Below, piece after piece: positions 24,801 to 35,859 of a DNA stretch of 64,000 nt. The stretch covers positions 118,215,838 to 118,279,837 of the forward strand of contig NC_082687.1 in assembly GCF_949987515.2 (NCBI RefSeq). The letters run 5' to 3'. Each line of letters starts with the position of its first letter. Position 1 is the stretch's first letter. The translations under genes were made by a program, and so were the position numbers. The notes under the pieces are model-generated. The model saw nothing but the letters and a program-made list of their open reading frames with translations. It was not told the DNA's origin and made no database searches. Source of the DNA: Delphinus delphis (lineage: Eukaryota > Chordata > Mammalia > Artiodactyla > Delphinidae).

Positions 24801-25499
24801 GGTTCTTTAGTGGCATATTGTTTAGCCTCCAAGTGTTTGTGTTTTTTAGAGGTCTTTTTGTAGCTGATCTGTAATCTCATAGCGTTGTGTAGGAAAAGAT
24901 GCTTGGTATGATTTTGGTTTTCTTAAATTTACCGAGGTTCAGTTTGTGGTCCCGCATGTGGACAATCCTGGGGAATTCTCTATATCAGTTAAGTCTGTCT
25001 GGTCTATTGTGTCGTTTAAAGCTTGTGTTTCCTCATTAATTTTCTGTCTGGATCGTCTGTCCATTGGTGTCAGTGGGATGTTAAAGTCCTCCACTATTAT
25101 TGTGTTACTGTCAGTTTCCACTTTTATGGCTGTTAGCATTTGCCTTCTATATTGAGGTGCATATATATTTAAAATTGTTATATCTTTTTCTTGGATTGAT
25201 CCGTTGATCATCATGTAGTGTCCTTTGTCTCTTGTAACAGTCTTTATTTTAAAGTCTATTTTTTCTGATATGAGTATTGCTACTCCAGCTTTCTTTTGAT
25301 TTCCATTTGCATGGAATACCTTTTTCCCTCCCCTCACTTGCAGTCTGTATGTATCTCTAGATATGGAGTAGGTCTTTTGTAGACAGCATATATATTGGTC
25401 TTGTTTTTGTATCCATTCAGCCAGTCTATGTCTTTTGGTTGGAGCATTTAGTCTGTTTATGTTTAAGGTAATTATCAATATGTATGTTCTTATTGCCAT
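21807..25499 (-). pseudogene. L1 ORF2 (endonuclease-reverse transcriptase), dead
   Basis: ORF2 normally supplies an APE-type endonuclease that nicks target DNA and a reverse transcriptase that copies L1 and SINE RNA. The start at 25499 gives a typical N-terminus ('MAIRTYILIITLNINRLNAP'), with 186 codons open before the first stop at about 24939. The endonuclease motif normally reading CLQETH here reads 'CCLQKTYS', replacing the catalytic glutamate with lysine. The 'EDFNIPLTPMD' motif survives. In the reverse transcriptase, the catalytic FADD box reads '[11 protein letters not shown]' near 23506-23520, so both aspartates are asparagine. Many stops and frameshifts follow. The terminal stop is at about 21807. 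Confidence 0.92.
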
Positions 25500-25892
25500 T
25501 TTGTTAATTATTTTGGATTTGTTTTTGTAGTTCTTTTTTCTTCCCGTCCTCTTTTTTCTCTTCTCTTGTGATTTGATGACTAACTTTAGTGTTGTGTTTT
25601 GATTCCTTTTTCTTTTTTGTTTGTGTATCTTTTGTAGACTTTTGATTTGTAGTTACTGTGAGATTTTGATAGAGCAGTCTGTATATAAAGAAGATTGTTT
25701 TAAGTTGCTGTTCTTTTAATTTCAAATGCACTTCCTATGTCCTGCATTTGTGTTCTCTCCTTCTCACAATTGCTGGTTTTGATATCATATTTGTGTGTGG
25801 ATGATTTCCTACCTTTACTGTGTGTTTGCCTTTACTGGTGAGCTTTTTCATTTGTAATTTTCTTGTTTCTAGACATGCCTTTTCTTTTCCAC

Positions 25893-26771
25893 TTAGAGAA
25901 GTTCCTTTATCATTTGTTGCAAAGCTGGTCTCATAGTGAATTGTTAGCTTTCACTTGTCTGTATGTTTTTGTTTTCACCATGGAGTCTGAATGGGAGCCT
26001 TGCTAGATAGAGTGTTCTTGGTTGTAGGTTCTTCCCTTCCATTACTTTAAATATATCATGCCACTCCCTTCTGGCCTGCAGAGTTTCTGCTGAGAAATCA
26101 TCCGATAACCTTGTGGGAGTTCCCTTGTATGTTATCTGTTGCTTTTCCCTTGTTGCTTTTAATATTTTTTGTCTTTAATCTTTGTCAATTTAATTACTAT
26201 GTGTCTCAGCATGTTCATCCTTGGGTTTATCCTTCCTGGGACTCTCTGCACTTCCTGGACTTGGGTGACTGTTTCTTTCCCATGTTAGGAAAGGTTTCAG
26301 CTATTATCTCTTCAAATATTTTCTTGGGTCCTCTCTCTCTCTCTTCTCCTTCTGGGACCTCTATCGTGCTAATGTTGATGCATTTAATGTTGTCCCAGAG
26401 GTCAACTAGACTGTCTTCATTTCTTTTCATTCTTTATTCTGTTCTGCAGCAGTGATTTCCACCATCCTGTCTTCCAGGTCATTTATCCATTCTTCTGCCT
26501 CAGTTATTCTGCTGTTGATTCCTTCTAGTATTTTTCATTTTAATTATTGTATTGTTCATCTCTGTTTGTTCTTTAGTTCTTCTAGGTCTCTGTTAAACAT
26601 TTCTTGCATCTTGTCGATTCTTGCCTCCATTTTTTTCGAGACCCTGGATCATCTTCATTCTCATTATTCTGCATCTTTTTCCAGAAGGTTGCCTATCTCC
26701 ACTTCACTTAGTTGTTTTTCTGGGGTTTTATCTTGTTCCTTCATTTGGGACATATTCTTCTGCCGTTTCAT
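25893..26771 (-). pseudogene. L1 ORF1 (RNA-binding chaperone), dead
   Basis: ORF1 encodes the L1 RNA-binding, trimerising chaperone. The start codon at 26769-26771 opens a minus-strand frame resembling the cetartiodactyl ORF1 N-terminus. The coiled-coil part follows, then a conserved stretch with 'NEDSLVDLWDNIK' and 'VPEGEERERGPKKIFEEII' at about 26250-26430. The usual stop falls at 25893-25895, giving about 293 codons, somewhat shorter than intact copies. In-frame stops occur after about 50 codons and near 26440, and several indels scramble the frame. Confidence 0.85.
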
Positions 26772-27731
26772 TTTGTCTAACTTTCTGTGATAGTGGTTTC
26801 CGTTGCACAGCTGCAGGATTTTAGTTCTTCTTACTTCTGCTATCTGCCCCCTGGTGGATGAGGCTATCTAAGAGGCTTGTGCAAGCTTCCTGATGGCAGG
26901 GACTGGTGGTGGGTGGAGCTGTGTCTTGTCCCTCTGGTGTGCAGGGCCATGCTCAGTAAAACTTTAATCTGCTTGTCTGCTGATGGGTGGGGCCGTATTC
27001 CCACCCTATTGGTTGTTTGGCCTGAGGCTTCCTAGCACTGGAGCCTACAGTCTGTTGGGTGGGGCTAATGGCGGCTTCCAGGAGGGCTCATGCCAATGAG
27101 TAGGTCCCAGAATTGCTGCAGCCAGTGTCTTTGTCCCTGCAGTAAGTTCCAGCCGCCCCCCACCTTTACTGGAGACCCTCTAATACCAGCTGGTAGGTCT
27201 GGCCCAGTCTCTTATGGAGTAACTGCTTTTTTTCCTGTGGGTCCTGGTGCACATAGGTCCTTGTGCACGCCCTCCAAGAGTAGAGTCTCTGTTTCCCCCA
27301 GTCCTGTGTAATTCCTGTGATCCAACTCTGCTTTCTTCAAAGCCAGATTCTCTGGAGGCTCCTCCTCCTGTTGTCAGACCCCCAGGCTGGGAAGCCTGAT
27401 GTGGGGCTCAGAACTTTCACTCCAGCAGGAGAACTTCTGTGGTATAATTGTTTTCCAGTTTGTGGGTCACAGGTATGGGATTTGATTTTATTGTGATTGC
27501 GCCCCTCCTACCATCTCATTGTGGTTTCTTCTTTGTCTTTGGTTGTAGGGTATCTTTTTTGGTAGGTTGTAGCTTTTTTGTGTGTATGGTTGTTCAGCAG
27601 TTAGTTGTGATTCTGGTGTTCCAGTAAGAAGGGGTAAGCACGTGTCCTTCTACTCCACCATCTTGAGCTAATCTCTCTGACAATCCCTGACACAGAGTGT
27701 TTCGCTGCTCCATGCGCCAGCAGGCAAGGCC
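26772..27731 (-). promoter_or_regulatory. L1 5' UTR (internal promoter region)
   Basis: GC-richer sequence upstream of ORF1. In L1 elements generally it carries an internal RNA polymerase II promoter. Its distal half is the part shared with the deleted L1 at 959-1488. Activity cannot be judged from sequence. Confidence 0.7.
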
Positions 27732-27805
27732 TAAATGTATTTTCTGTGGACTTAAACACTTCCACTTTTGAGGGATTATCTTAGGTTACTTGGTACACTG
27801 CTTAA

Positions 27806-28315
27806 TTTTATTTGTCAACTTGACTGCACCAGCAGGTACCCAGATTGCACACTATTTCTGAGTGTGTTTGTGAGACTGGATTTGGATAAGATTAGCATTA
27901 GAATAAGTGGACTTAGTAAAGTAGATTGTACTCCCTAGTGTGGGTAGGTATTATTCAATCTGTTGAGGGCCTGAATAGAACAAAGGGTGGAGGAAGGAGA
28001 AATTCACCCTTTTTTCTTCCTGCCTGCCTGCTTGTTGGGACATAGATCTTCTCCTACCTTTGGACTGGGATACACCATCAGCTCCCCTGATTCTCAGGCC
28101 TTTGGACTTGGACTGGAATTATACCACTGGCTTTCCTGCATCTGTAGCTTGAAGATAAGCAGGTCATGGAACTTTTCTGTCTTCATAATTTCATACGGAA
28201 ATTACTTATAATAAGTCTACATATATAAAATTATATAGACAGATATAGATATAAATCTATAGATATCTCCTATTGATTCTGTTTCTCTGAATAACCCTAA
28301 TACTCTTGATCTTCA
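27806..28315 (+). repeat. Ancient interspersed repeat, probably LTR-type
   Basis: Motif order matches a well-known old mammalian repeat: 'ttatttgtcaacttgactg', 'ggcctgaatagaacaaagg', 'ctcaggcctttggacttgga', 'acttataataagtctaca' and 'gattctgtttctctgaata'. The terminal 'aataaccctaatac' and the AATAA-like signal suggest an LTR. Family not assigned. Confidence 0.55.
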
Positions 28316-29829
28316 TATGACTGAAAACTGTGTATTCTTACCTGCACTTAGTGATTTAAAGCCATGAATGTACATGAAAGCATCCTTTGGGACAGGGAAA
28401 GAAGCATTATTTTCAATCTGCTTTAGACTGAATCATGGAAGATGAGATTAGTAAAACACTCTCTAGGTCCAGAGTACTGGGTGTCCTCCAGTTCACTGGC
28501 AATGATGAATTTATAACAGGTGGTCAGTGGTCCACAAAAAGAAGTAACAAGGGCCATGGCAAAGATAGTTGGTCAGTGTACAAGAAAGTGAATGAAAAAA
28601 TATTACTTGAGCAAACTCAGGAAGCATTATAAATTTTAGTGCACTGACACATCAGAGGTGAGCAAACTTGGTGATTATGTAGATAATTTTGGTTATTGTT
28701 TATTTACTTATTATGTTGTTTTTGTATACTATTTGTGTGTGTAATGGGTCATTGGGTCTCCACATTTGTGCCCAACTTCATATTTAAAAATAGCAGAAAA
28801 ATCAGTAATAAAAATCTATGATAAAAGTGGAACATTCCAACCATAAGGAATATTAAGGAAGGAGATGAGACCACCCTTTTTATTCTGCTTCACATGCCTC
28901 ATAAATGTCCCAGAGGGAACCTGCTTTGTTTACTAATATGTAAGCATAAAGGTTTGAGGTGGCCTGGGGCAAAGGTAATACTGAGAGAATCTCCTGTATT
29001 TGTTTCCCACAGTCAGAACAAGTCCTATAAAATAAAGTCAAAAGGAAAAAAGAAAGGGCACCTTAAGCTATTCTAAGCAAACCCAAACCCAACAAAACAA
29101 AAAACCCAAGCAATTCCCTTTGGGGTTTTTCATGGGAAGCATTTCAGTACCACTTATCCAGTTTTCTGAGTGGATCACTGGCTTGATGAGTTGAGTTCTG
29201 GGTATTAGCTCTACATGTGTACGCGGGATGCTACCACTGCTGTCACTGTGAGGACACAGAGAGCAGCACCAGTCATATGCCATGGGGCCCTCTTCTGACC
29301 AACAAAGAAAATTTAAGTTGTTGTTGTTGTTTTTGTAGCTGACAGTAGGCTTCTGATAGAGTGAATCAAATTAATTTATTAATTCAGAAGACTATCAAGA
29401 TTTGCCAACTCTCCTCTCTTGCATCTATTTACTCTTCCACAAAGTGAAATGAACAAATTAAAAATGTTACAAATAATACAATTAGTTCTGCTCAATTTTA
29501 AACTATCAGAGCTCACATGTCGGGAATAATTGAGCTTTAGAAGCTAAACTTCTTGTTGCCCTAGATCCCTTCACGGTTTATGTGAGTGGGTCTTTGTTTG
29601 ACAGTCCACTGAGCTGAGCTCATTTGAGGCAACTGCTTCATTCTCTTCACCTTATTCTCAGGTATGCTGCTCTCTTGCGAGTGCTAGACTGATGTTTTAT
29701 TCAAGGGACCTATGTTGCTGTACCTTAAGATAACCCAGTTTAGAAAGAAAAAAATAAAGTAGTTTTGAGGACAAGTTGAAGCACATTGTTACTGATAGTG
29801 TGGATAATGGCAATTTACAAAAGCTCTGA
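28316..29829. other. No gene identified
   Basis: Nothing recognisable. A 65-codon open frame at 28435-28632 has no domain resemblance. A short GTT run lies near 29317-29330. Confidence 0.45.
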
Positions 29830-29975
29830 GTCGGCTCTACCTCATCACATACTATCTATGCAACAGAGAGCAAGTTAACTTCACTAAGCCTCAGTAGCTT
29901 CATCTTTAAAATGGGGATAATTATTTAAAATGGGGATAAAATACAGTAGAGATTAAATATTATTATTATTAAGTA
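29830..29975 (+). mobile_element. MIR SINE remnant with a small tandem duplication
   Basis: MIR core motifs 'cactaagcctcagtagcttc' and 'aaaatggggataa' are present. The 16-mer 'tttaaaatggggataa' is duplicated at 29905-29920 and 29924-29939. Confidence 0.7.
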
Positions 29976-30054
29976 GAAAAGTATTAAAAAAAAACTTATA
30001 GCTATTTGTTAATGAATATATCATAATTTAGTATGTGGTTATATAAGAAGTTGT

Positions 30055-30350
30055 TGTGGTAAGTTGTATTATTGTTCCCAGATGTTTGAAGCTCCTCCCA
30101 AGGGAAGGATTATATTTCCCTGACCCATTGACATCAGACTTGGCCATGTGACTTGTTTTGGCCGGTGAAAATGAACAGAAGTCATATATGTCGCTTCTGA
30201 GCATAAATTTTAAGAGCCAGTGTGAGGTTCACCATTTCTTTTCCCTCTGCCATGATAATCAGAAAAATGAAGATGGAGCCTGCTTCATCATCCTGGTTTC
30301 TGGTATGAAGTCAAAGAGTGAAAATGCAGTCTATCTGTAATAAATTCCAC
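30055..30350 (+). repeat. Ancient interspersed repeat, family uncertain
   Basis: 'cagacttggccatgtgactt' and 'gttttggccggtgaaaatg' match a frequent old mammalian element, with weaker similarity up to about 30340. Confidence 0.45.
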
Positions 30351-30982
30351 CAACAAGAAGTCAACCCTTTTTGTAAGCAACTGAAATATTGAGATCGTTT
30401 GTTGCTGCAGTGTAACCGCCACCTCCAGCCCCCATGAATATTTTACTTAGGGCCCAATGACTAAGCCATTCCCAAGACAAACACAGAGAAGCCTTCTTAA
30501 TTTGGTATGTGTCTTTTCCATTGGAAGGAACAGTTCTTTCCAGCGAATGAATTTTAGGTTTGGCACTAGACTGAAAGCATTTTGTGGGCTCCTGGTGCTT
30601 TGCTTTCAAGTAAATTGCAGTTGTGGGTACTGATCCTTCACAACTCTGCATAGCAGGCAATTACTACTAGTGTTTCTCAAATGGTGCCTTTCCAAAAACA
30701 ACTTATGAATATAAAAATCAAAAGCTAAAGTTTCATTGTTCTTTACTTGGAATGAATCCCAAACAACTGCATTGAATTTATTCATAATACATAAAAAGAA
30801 AAGGCGTAAGAAAATCTCAGTGGGAGTAGGAAGAGAAGGTAGGAAATTGGCAAGATAATGAAAGTGAAACTTTACATAATCATAAGGCAAAGAAGAGGCA
30901 AGGTCAGGGCTTTTTTAATTAGAAATTTTATACCTTTGAAAATTAGACTTGTTTACTTATAGTATTATATGTGTTTGACCAT
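30351..30982. other. No gene identified
   Basis: Left flank of the inverted duplication; nothing recognised. Confidence 0.5.
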
Positions 30983-31698
30983 TAAATGTTTATTTGAGTT
31001 CCAAATGTTAATTTCAAGGATATCACCTACCAACATTTTATGGTGAGCCTTTTAACTTTTTTTAGCTCAGGGTTGAATATACCATAGAGCCTCAAGTGAG
31101 GTTCTCTTGGTGCAGCTTATGGGAGTTGTAGACACGATCCTGGCAATTTGTATGAAAAGTGATCATACCTTAAATGTATCAAGAAAGATCTCTGTTGAAT
31201 ATTTTATTTTGGATAGGTCACAATGATGATTTTTAGTATTGAAAAACAATCATTCCCTGTATCAGTCGGCTGAAGCTGCCATTACAAAATACCATAGACT
31301 GGGTGGCTTCAACAACAGAACGAAGAGGAAGAGGCACCACAGCTCTCTCTCCACCTTGTGAAGACAAAGCAAAAAGGCAGCCATCTGCAGGCCAGGAAGA
31401 GGACCTTCACCAGAACCCAACCATGCTGGCAACCTGATCTCAGACTTCCAGCCTCCAGAACTGGAGAAAATAAATTTCTGTTGTTAAACAGAGATCTTTC
31501 TTGATACATTTAAGGTATGATCGCTTTTCATACAAATTGCCAGGATCACGTCTACAACTCTCCATAACCTGTACCAAGAGAACCTCACTTGAGGCTCTAT
31601 TGTATATTCAACCCCTGAACTAAAAAAAGTTAAAAGGCTCATCGTAAAAAGTTGGTAGCTGAAATCCTTGAAATTAACATTTGGAACTCAAACATTTA
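30983..31698. repeat. Inverted duplication: ~213-bp arms around a 290-bp spacer
   Basis: The left arm 30983-31196 and the right arm 31487-31698 are reverse complements over their whole length, at roughly 93% identity by eye including short indels. The spacer 31197-31486 holds 66 bp of unique sequence and then MLT1-like LTR pieces in opposite orientations. The arms themselves are not a repeat I recognise. A transcript crossing the region would fold into a long hairpin. Confidence 0.93.
31263..31486. mobile_element. Rearranged MLT1-like MaLR LTR fragments in opposite orientation
   Basis: Positions 31263-31320 are the 3' end of an MLT1-like LTR on the minus strand ('accatagactgggtggctt'). Positions 31321-31486 are the preceding LTR portion on the plus strand ('cagccatctgcaggccagga', 'cttccagcctccagaact'). 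The two parts share only the 10 bases 'ttctgttgtt', as if one LTR had been split by the inversion event. No retroviral coding sequence is present. Confidence 0.8.
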
Positions 31699-31702
31699 CA
31701 TG

Positions 31703-32589
31703 CTGCTTTCTTACTCTGTGGCTTATGGTAAAAACCCTGTGTTCTTTGGTTGGCAGTCTCTGCTTGTTGCTACTTAAAATACCTTTATTATTATTATAAT
31801 TTAGAAGATTCTTTTCCTTTTCTAAAAAGCTTGGATTCCTACAGTTGTCATCTCTGAAGAGAGTATTAAGTATTAGCTTTAGAAGTCAAAGTCTGAGCTT
31901 CATCACCTTTGCTTTTGGTTGTCTTCTGCCCTCTTGAATCTGAGGATGCCTCACGTGGTAGGTGAAGAACATCAGGGCAGCAAGAATGACCAGGAATAAA
32001 CAGTCACCAGATAACATTTCAAAACACTGTCCTCCCTCATAAGAGTTTCAAAAGACATGAGAAAATACAGTCAGTGTTCACCAACACTATGATTAGGGAA
32101 AAGAATTCCGTTGTTTTAGAAACAACTGACTACATTTTAAAAAGTTGGTGCTTAAGGTACTAATGTCCTGGGATAAAGTTAGCATATTTTTGTGCATATA
32201 CTATTTCAAATAAATAACATGCTTTTTGGCCAGTAACCAAAAACATGAATATTCTGCTTCCAAAAAGATAGAAACCAGTTTCAGCCTGGATGGCATCTAA
32301 AGGCTTTGCAAGATATAAACATAAACGGTTTTGGAAAAGGTGTAAGTTATGGTCTAGTTACCTCAAAGCGAAAGGTTTTAGTGGTACTGTGTTTAGCCTT
32401 ATATGCAGATAAATAAGCCAACAAATTATGAAGGAAACAGTAAAAAGATCATAATTATTTCAAATACATGAAAAATCCACTATTCATAATAGTATCCACA
32501 TTGATTTCGGCAATTTGGGATTTGATGATGGTGAATCCCCAAGATCCCCTCCACTCTCCCCACCCTCGGTCAATATTTCCATCACTCTG
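31703..32589. other. No gene identified
   Basis: Right flank of the inverted duplication; no repeat or exon recognised. Confidence 0.5.
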
Positions 32590-32790
32590 TGTCTTTCAGG
32601 GACCTTTTCGGTATTTATAATAACCTATGTGATATTTCTTAACTTTCTAATTCAGTATGTCCCCCAACAAGACTGTGGGTGCTCAGGAGGGCACAGACCA
32701 TGCTTGTCTTGCTGTCTACCCTACTCTGTACCCAGAAACAAGAGCAGCAGCTGCACTTAGTAGGTGCTCAATAAACATCAGTTAAATATT
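32590..32790 (+). mobile_element. L2 LINE 3' fragment, plus strand
   Basis: Typical L2 tail order: 'agggcacagaccatgcttgt', 'gctgtctaccctactctgta' and 'agtaggtgctcaataaacat'. Confidence 0.65.
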
Positions 32791-33182
32791 TTGACACTAA
32801 AATGGGCCCATTTACCTCTGTTTCCATAAGGAAAGTCAGTTTGGAGTAGTTTGTGATGATCCAGATACCTGAATTTAGATAAAGACGAAAAGGAATATGA
32901 TCAAGACTGGTGCTTCTTAGATTCTTCCTCTTCCAAAGGGCTTCTGGAAGTCTTCCAGTTGTAACTACAGAATGTTTTCTGGGAAGTGCCTATTTAGAAT
33001 GCAGATGCAGTAACTCCTGATATTTAACGAATCAGATCATAGTACACTAACATTCATGCAGGGCAACATGAAGTGTTTTTAATCTGCAGTCCTCAAAGTA
33101 TGGGCAGTCTTAGAAATAAGCACATATCTTAAATGATCAGCTTTTACTTTTTTCATGTCTTTCATATTAGTCTTTCATATTA
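32791..33182. other. No gene identified
   Basis: No assignable feature. A weak resemblance to MER5-type hAT elements was not strong enough to call. Confidence 0.4.
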
Positions 33183-33194
33183 AAATTTATTTCC

Positions 33195-33420
33195 GGGCTT
33201 CCCTGGTGGCGCAGTGGTTGAGAGTCCGCCTGCCGATGCAGGGGACACGGGTTCGTGCCCCGGTCTGGGAAGATCCCACATGCCGCGGAGTGGCTGGGCC
33301 CGTGAGCCATGGCCACTGAGCCTGCGCGTCCGGAGCCTGTGCTCTGCAACGGGAGAGGCCACAACAGTGAGAGGCCCGCGTACCGCAAAAAAAAAAAAAA
33401 AAAAAAAAAAAGAAAAAAAA
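33195..33420 (+). mobile_element. CHR-type SINE with long clean A-tail, plus strand
   Basis: A near-consensus short CHR unit begins 'gggcttccctggtggcgcag', with B-box-like 'gggttcgtgcc' at about 33250. It ends at 'gcgtaccgc', followed by an A-tail of about 24 uninterrupted As from 33387 and then 'agaaaaaaaa'. The target-site duplication is 'ttatttcc' (33187-33194; about 33422-33429), and 'aaatttatttcc' extends it with one indel. The intact tail and low divergence suggest a young insertion. Confidence 0.96.
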
Positions 33421-33429
33421 ATTATTTCC

Positions 33430-34453
33430 TATCTTCACTAGCTTTCTGACAAGCAATCTGTAGTTTAAGTCTGAAATAGGTTTGCTTTTTTGTTGTTGTT
33501 GTTGTTTGTTTCTTTTCTTCTCATAGCTAGTGCTTTGAAAACCAATGCTCTCATAGTCAGATGATATGTTAAAATTTTTATCATCAACTTTAATTTTATA
33601 CAAACTTGTGAATACAGGGACAGCCTTTAGAAAGTTTTATCAGCAAATGGAAAGACTGTTAAAACATTTGAGATTAAAATCTGTAAACTTGATGCAATCT
33701 TATTTAGCCATTTGCTATTATTAAGGACAGAATGAAGAAGATGACAATGAGTAATCCACTTGGTATCTGTGTGCTTTCGTAGCCGTATCTAGTTTCCATG
33801 GTATCTTCCTCTAAATTATATCCTTCTCCCTTGCTCTCACTCATGCCACTCCAGTTTAGTCTTTCCCCAGATTTCTGAGACAACAGATCATACAGTAAAA
33901 GGGCTGAATATCAGAAATGAAAAAGTGATGGCCTGATGTAGAATGCCATTCTCACCACAAATGATAGTTTTAGAATCCTACCCTAACTTTGTGGAGCAAT
34001 GGAACTCAAAGTTTTAGTGGAATATCAGTCAAGCACTACTTTGATGCCAAATGATGGATTTTATTTTGGCTTTTAAGCATATTTATTTAACCCCAAACTC
34101 AGCCATTGTGTAAATTAGTAGGTCCAGCAAGTAGTATGTGATTTGGGTATGAGTACTTTTTTCCCCTCCTGTTTTTGGGCATAAAAGAGGAAAGGAGGGC
34201 AGAAAAATAATACTTTTTGTTTGCAGATGGAGGACTGGGACTGGGACGGAGGAGGGAAAAAGACAGCAGTTTCCTTTTAGATATAGTTCAGTGGTAACTA
34301 GAAGCCACACACTACTGAACTGCAGAATAAAGAGCCAATGGATGACATTAATTTACACTTCATTAAAAACTGAAAGATAGTACAAATATAGTTTTGAAAC
34401 TGGTTCTTTTTCTTTTGGAGTTTCCTAATAGGAAATTAGTTAGGAAAACAATA
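33430..34453. other. No gene identified
   Basis: AT-rich sequence with a short TTG run at about 33492-33511 and no recognised repeat family. Confidence 0.5.
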
Positions 34454-34695
34454 TAGTTGAACCTTGAACAAGACAGGTTTGAACCGCACAAGTCCATTTT
34501 TATGCAGATGTTTTTTCAATAGTATATAATTCAGTACTCACCATTGGTGGTTGGGTGAATCTGAGGATGCAGAACCGCAGATACTATAAGTTATATCTGA
34601 CTATAATTTATATGCCAACTGCAAGTTATATCTGGATTTTCGGCTGTTTGGAGGGTCAGTGCCCCTAACTTTTGCATTATTTAAGACATCCAAAA
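34454..34695. mobile_element. Non-autonomous Tigger-type (MER8-like) DNA transposon
   Basis: The left end 'tagttgaaccttgaacaag' is preceded by TA. Internal landmarks 'ggtttgaaccgcacaagtc' and 'gaatctgaggatgcagaacc' and the right side 'gggtcagtgcccctaac' match a short Tigger-derived element. The right inverted repeat is badly decayed, so that boundary is approximate. Confidence 0.7.
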
Positions 34696-34920
34696 GACAT
34701 AACATTGAGAAAGAGAGTAATTCTGTATCACACTACGGTTGTTGTTGTTGTTGTTATCTCTCCATGTTCTTTCAAAAGCCGTATAAGGTTTTTGATGAGT
34801 TTCAGTGTATTGTGGGATAACTAGGAATTACTGGAAGACTTCACTCAAGGGGGATATTTATTTGGAGATTTCAGAGAGAAGCAGTTTGAATTATTTAACA
34901 CATTTTCAGAGCAGAAAGAT

Positions 34921-35110
34921 ATTCATTCATTCATCCACTCCCATATTCAACAAATATATACTGAGTGCCTATTTTGTGCACAACAAAATGATAAATGAGA
35001 CAGGTACTGGCCACTATTTTGCCCAACTCCAGGAGGTACCAAGTTGCCACAGAATTCTTTCCATCACAGACCAAACAGTTTAGCTGGGGAGAGAGATACT
35101 AATCAAATAT
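34921..35110 (+). repeat. Ancient mammalian repeat, family unassigned
   Basis: 'atatactgagtgcctatttt' and following text match the start of the same unassigned family seen at 38940 and 61745. Confidence 0.4.
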
Positions 35111-35844
35111 TATACAGCTAAGAAACGTGGTGAAAACATATCTTGTGAAAGAGAGGACAGGTCTGATATTAATTGCAGCAGTGGAAAGTTCTATAAAAGA
35201 AGAGTATGATGTCTATACCGGAGGCTCTAAGAAAGCCTATAAATTAATACACAAAGAAAGGAAAAGAATCAAATGTAACATTTCAGTAGAAGATAAGCAG
35301 TTAGAGCATCTGCCTCTTTCTATTTAGTATTGCTCCAAAATTAAGTGGGCCGGGTGCGTGTGATGTGTACCTGAGAACATGGTTACTGACAGTTTTTAGG
35401 TAGAAGCTCACGGAAACCAACAGAATCAAGGCAAAGAATGTGGAGCTCTGAGGTGGTGTTGGCAAGAACGTGAGAGCGACTCATAAGGAACAGATGCAAG
35501 CGAGAAGGGACAGAGGAGAGATCCAATATGTGCAGATGAGGTCATTTCAGAGGACAGTAATAGAATTGAGTTTATGGGGTATCTAATATGTTCCAGGTCC
35601 TGTGCTAGAGGTAGAGACCACTCATAGATTGTACTGACTCCACAGCATATGTTCCTTTTACAATATAGAGAAATTTCTTGAGGGTTTATAAAGCTTTTGG
35701 TGGTCAATGATTATAATTTTATCGTAGATGTACTTCACACAAGTATATCTACTTGAGCTTTTGTGCTCAAAGGACAGTTAAAAAAAGATTTTTTGTGCTA
35801 TTAGATAACATAGTGATTTTATGTTTCATAAACTTCTACATGTT
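35111..35844. other. No gene identified
   Basis: Part of this may continue the ancient repeat upstream. I see nothing else. Confidence 0.45.
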
Positions 35845-35859
35845 AAAAAAGGTTGTTAG

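Larger units (their letters stand above)
21549..27731 (-). mobile_element. Full-length L1 LINE (about 6.2 kb), minus strand
   Basis: A complete element reads from a T-rich (poly-A) end at 21549 to the 5' tip near 27731. It is flanked by the perfect 14-bp target-site duplication 'taaatgtattttct' at 21535-21548 and 27732-27745. In sense order it holds a 5' UTR (about 26772-27731), ORF1 (about 25893-26771), a spacer of about 390 bp, ORF2 (about 21807-25499) and a 3' UTR. Both frames are broken and key catalytic residues are lost, so it is not retrotransposition-competent. It is the only copy in the window that retains every segment. Confidence 0.95.

Noticed and set aside
28435..28632. Small protein gene (65 codons)
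   Set aside because: No family resemblance, no promoter or splicing context, ordinary chance length.
32880..33110. MER5-type hAT transposon
   Set aside because: Only scattered short resemblances, not in consensus order, and no inverted ends or 8-bp duplication.
33167..33603. Open frames with GC-rich coding look and similar ones at 2.3, 10.8, 42.5 and 63.8 kb
   Set aside because: All are read-through of CHR SINEs; the near-identical peptides simply reflect repeat copies. The local GC peaks are not CpG islands of genes.
35349..35360. 'gggccgggtgcg' as an Alu-like start
   Set aside because: Nothing Alu-like follows; a chance match.
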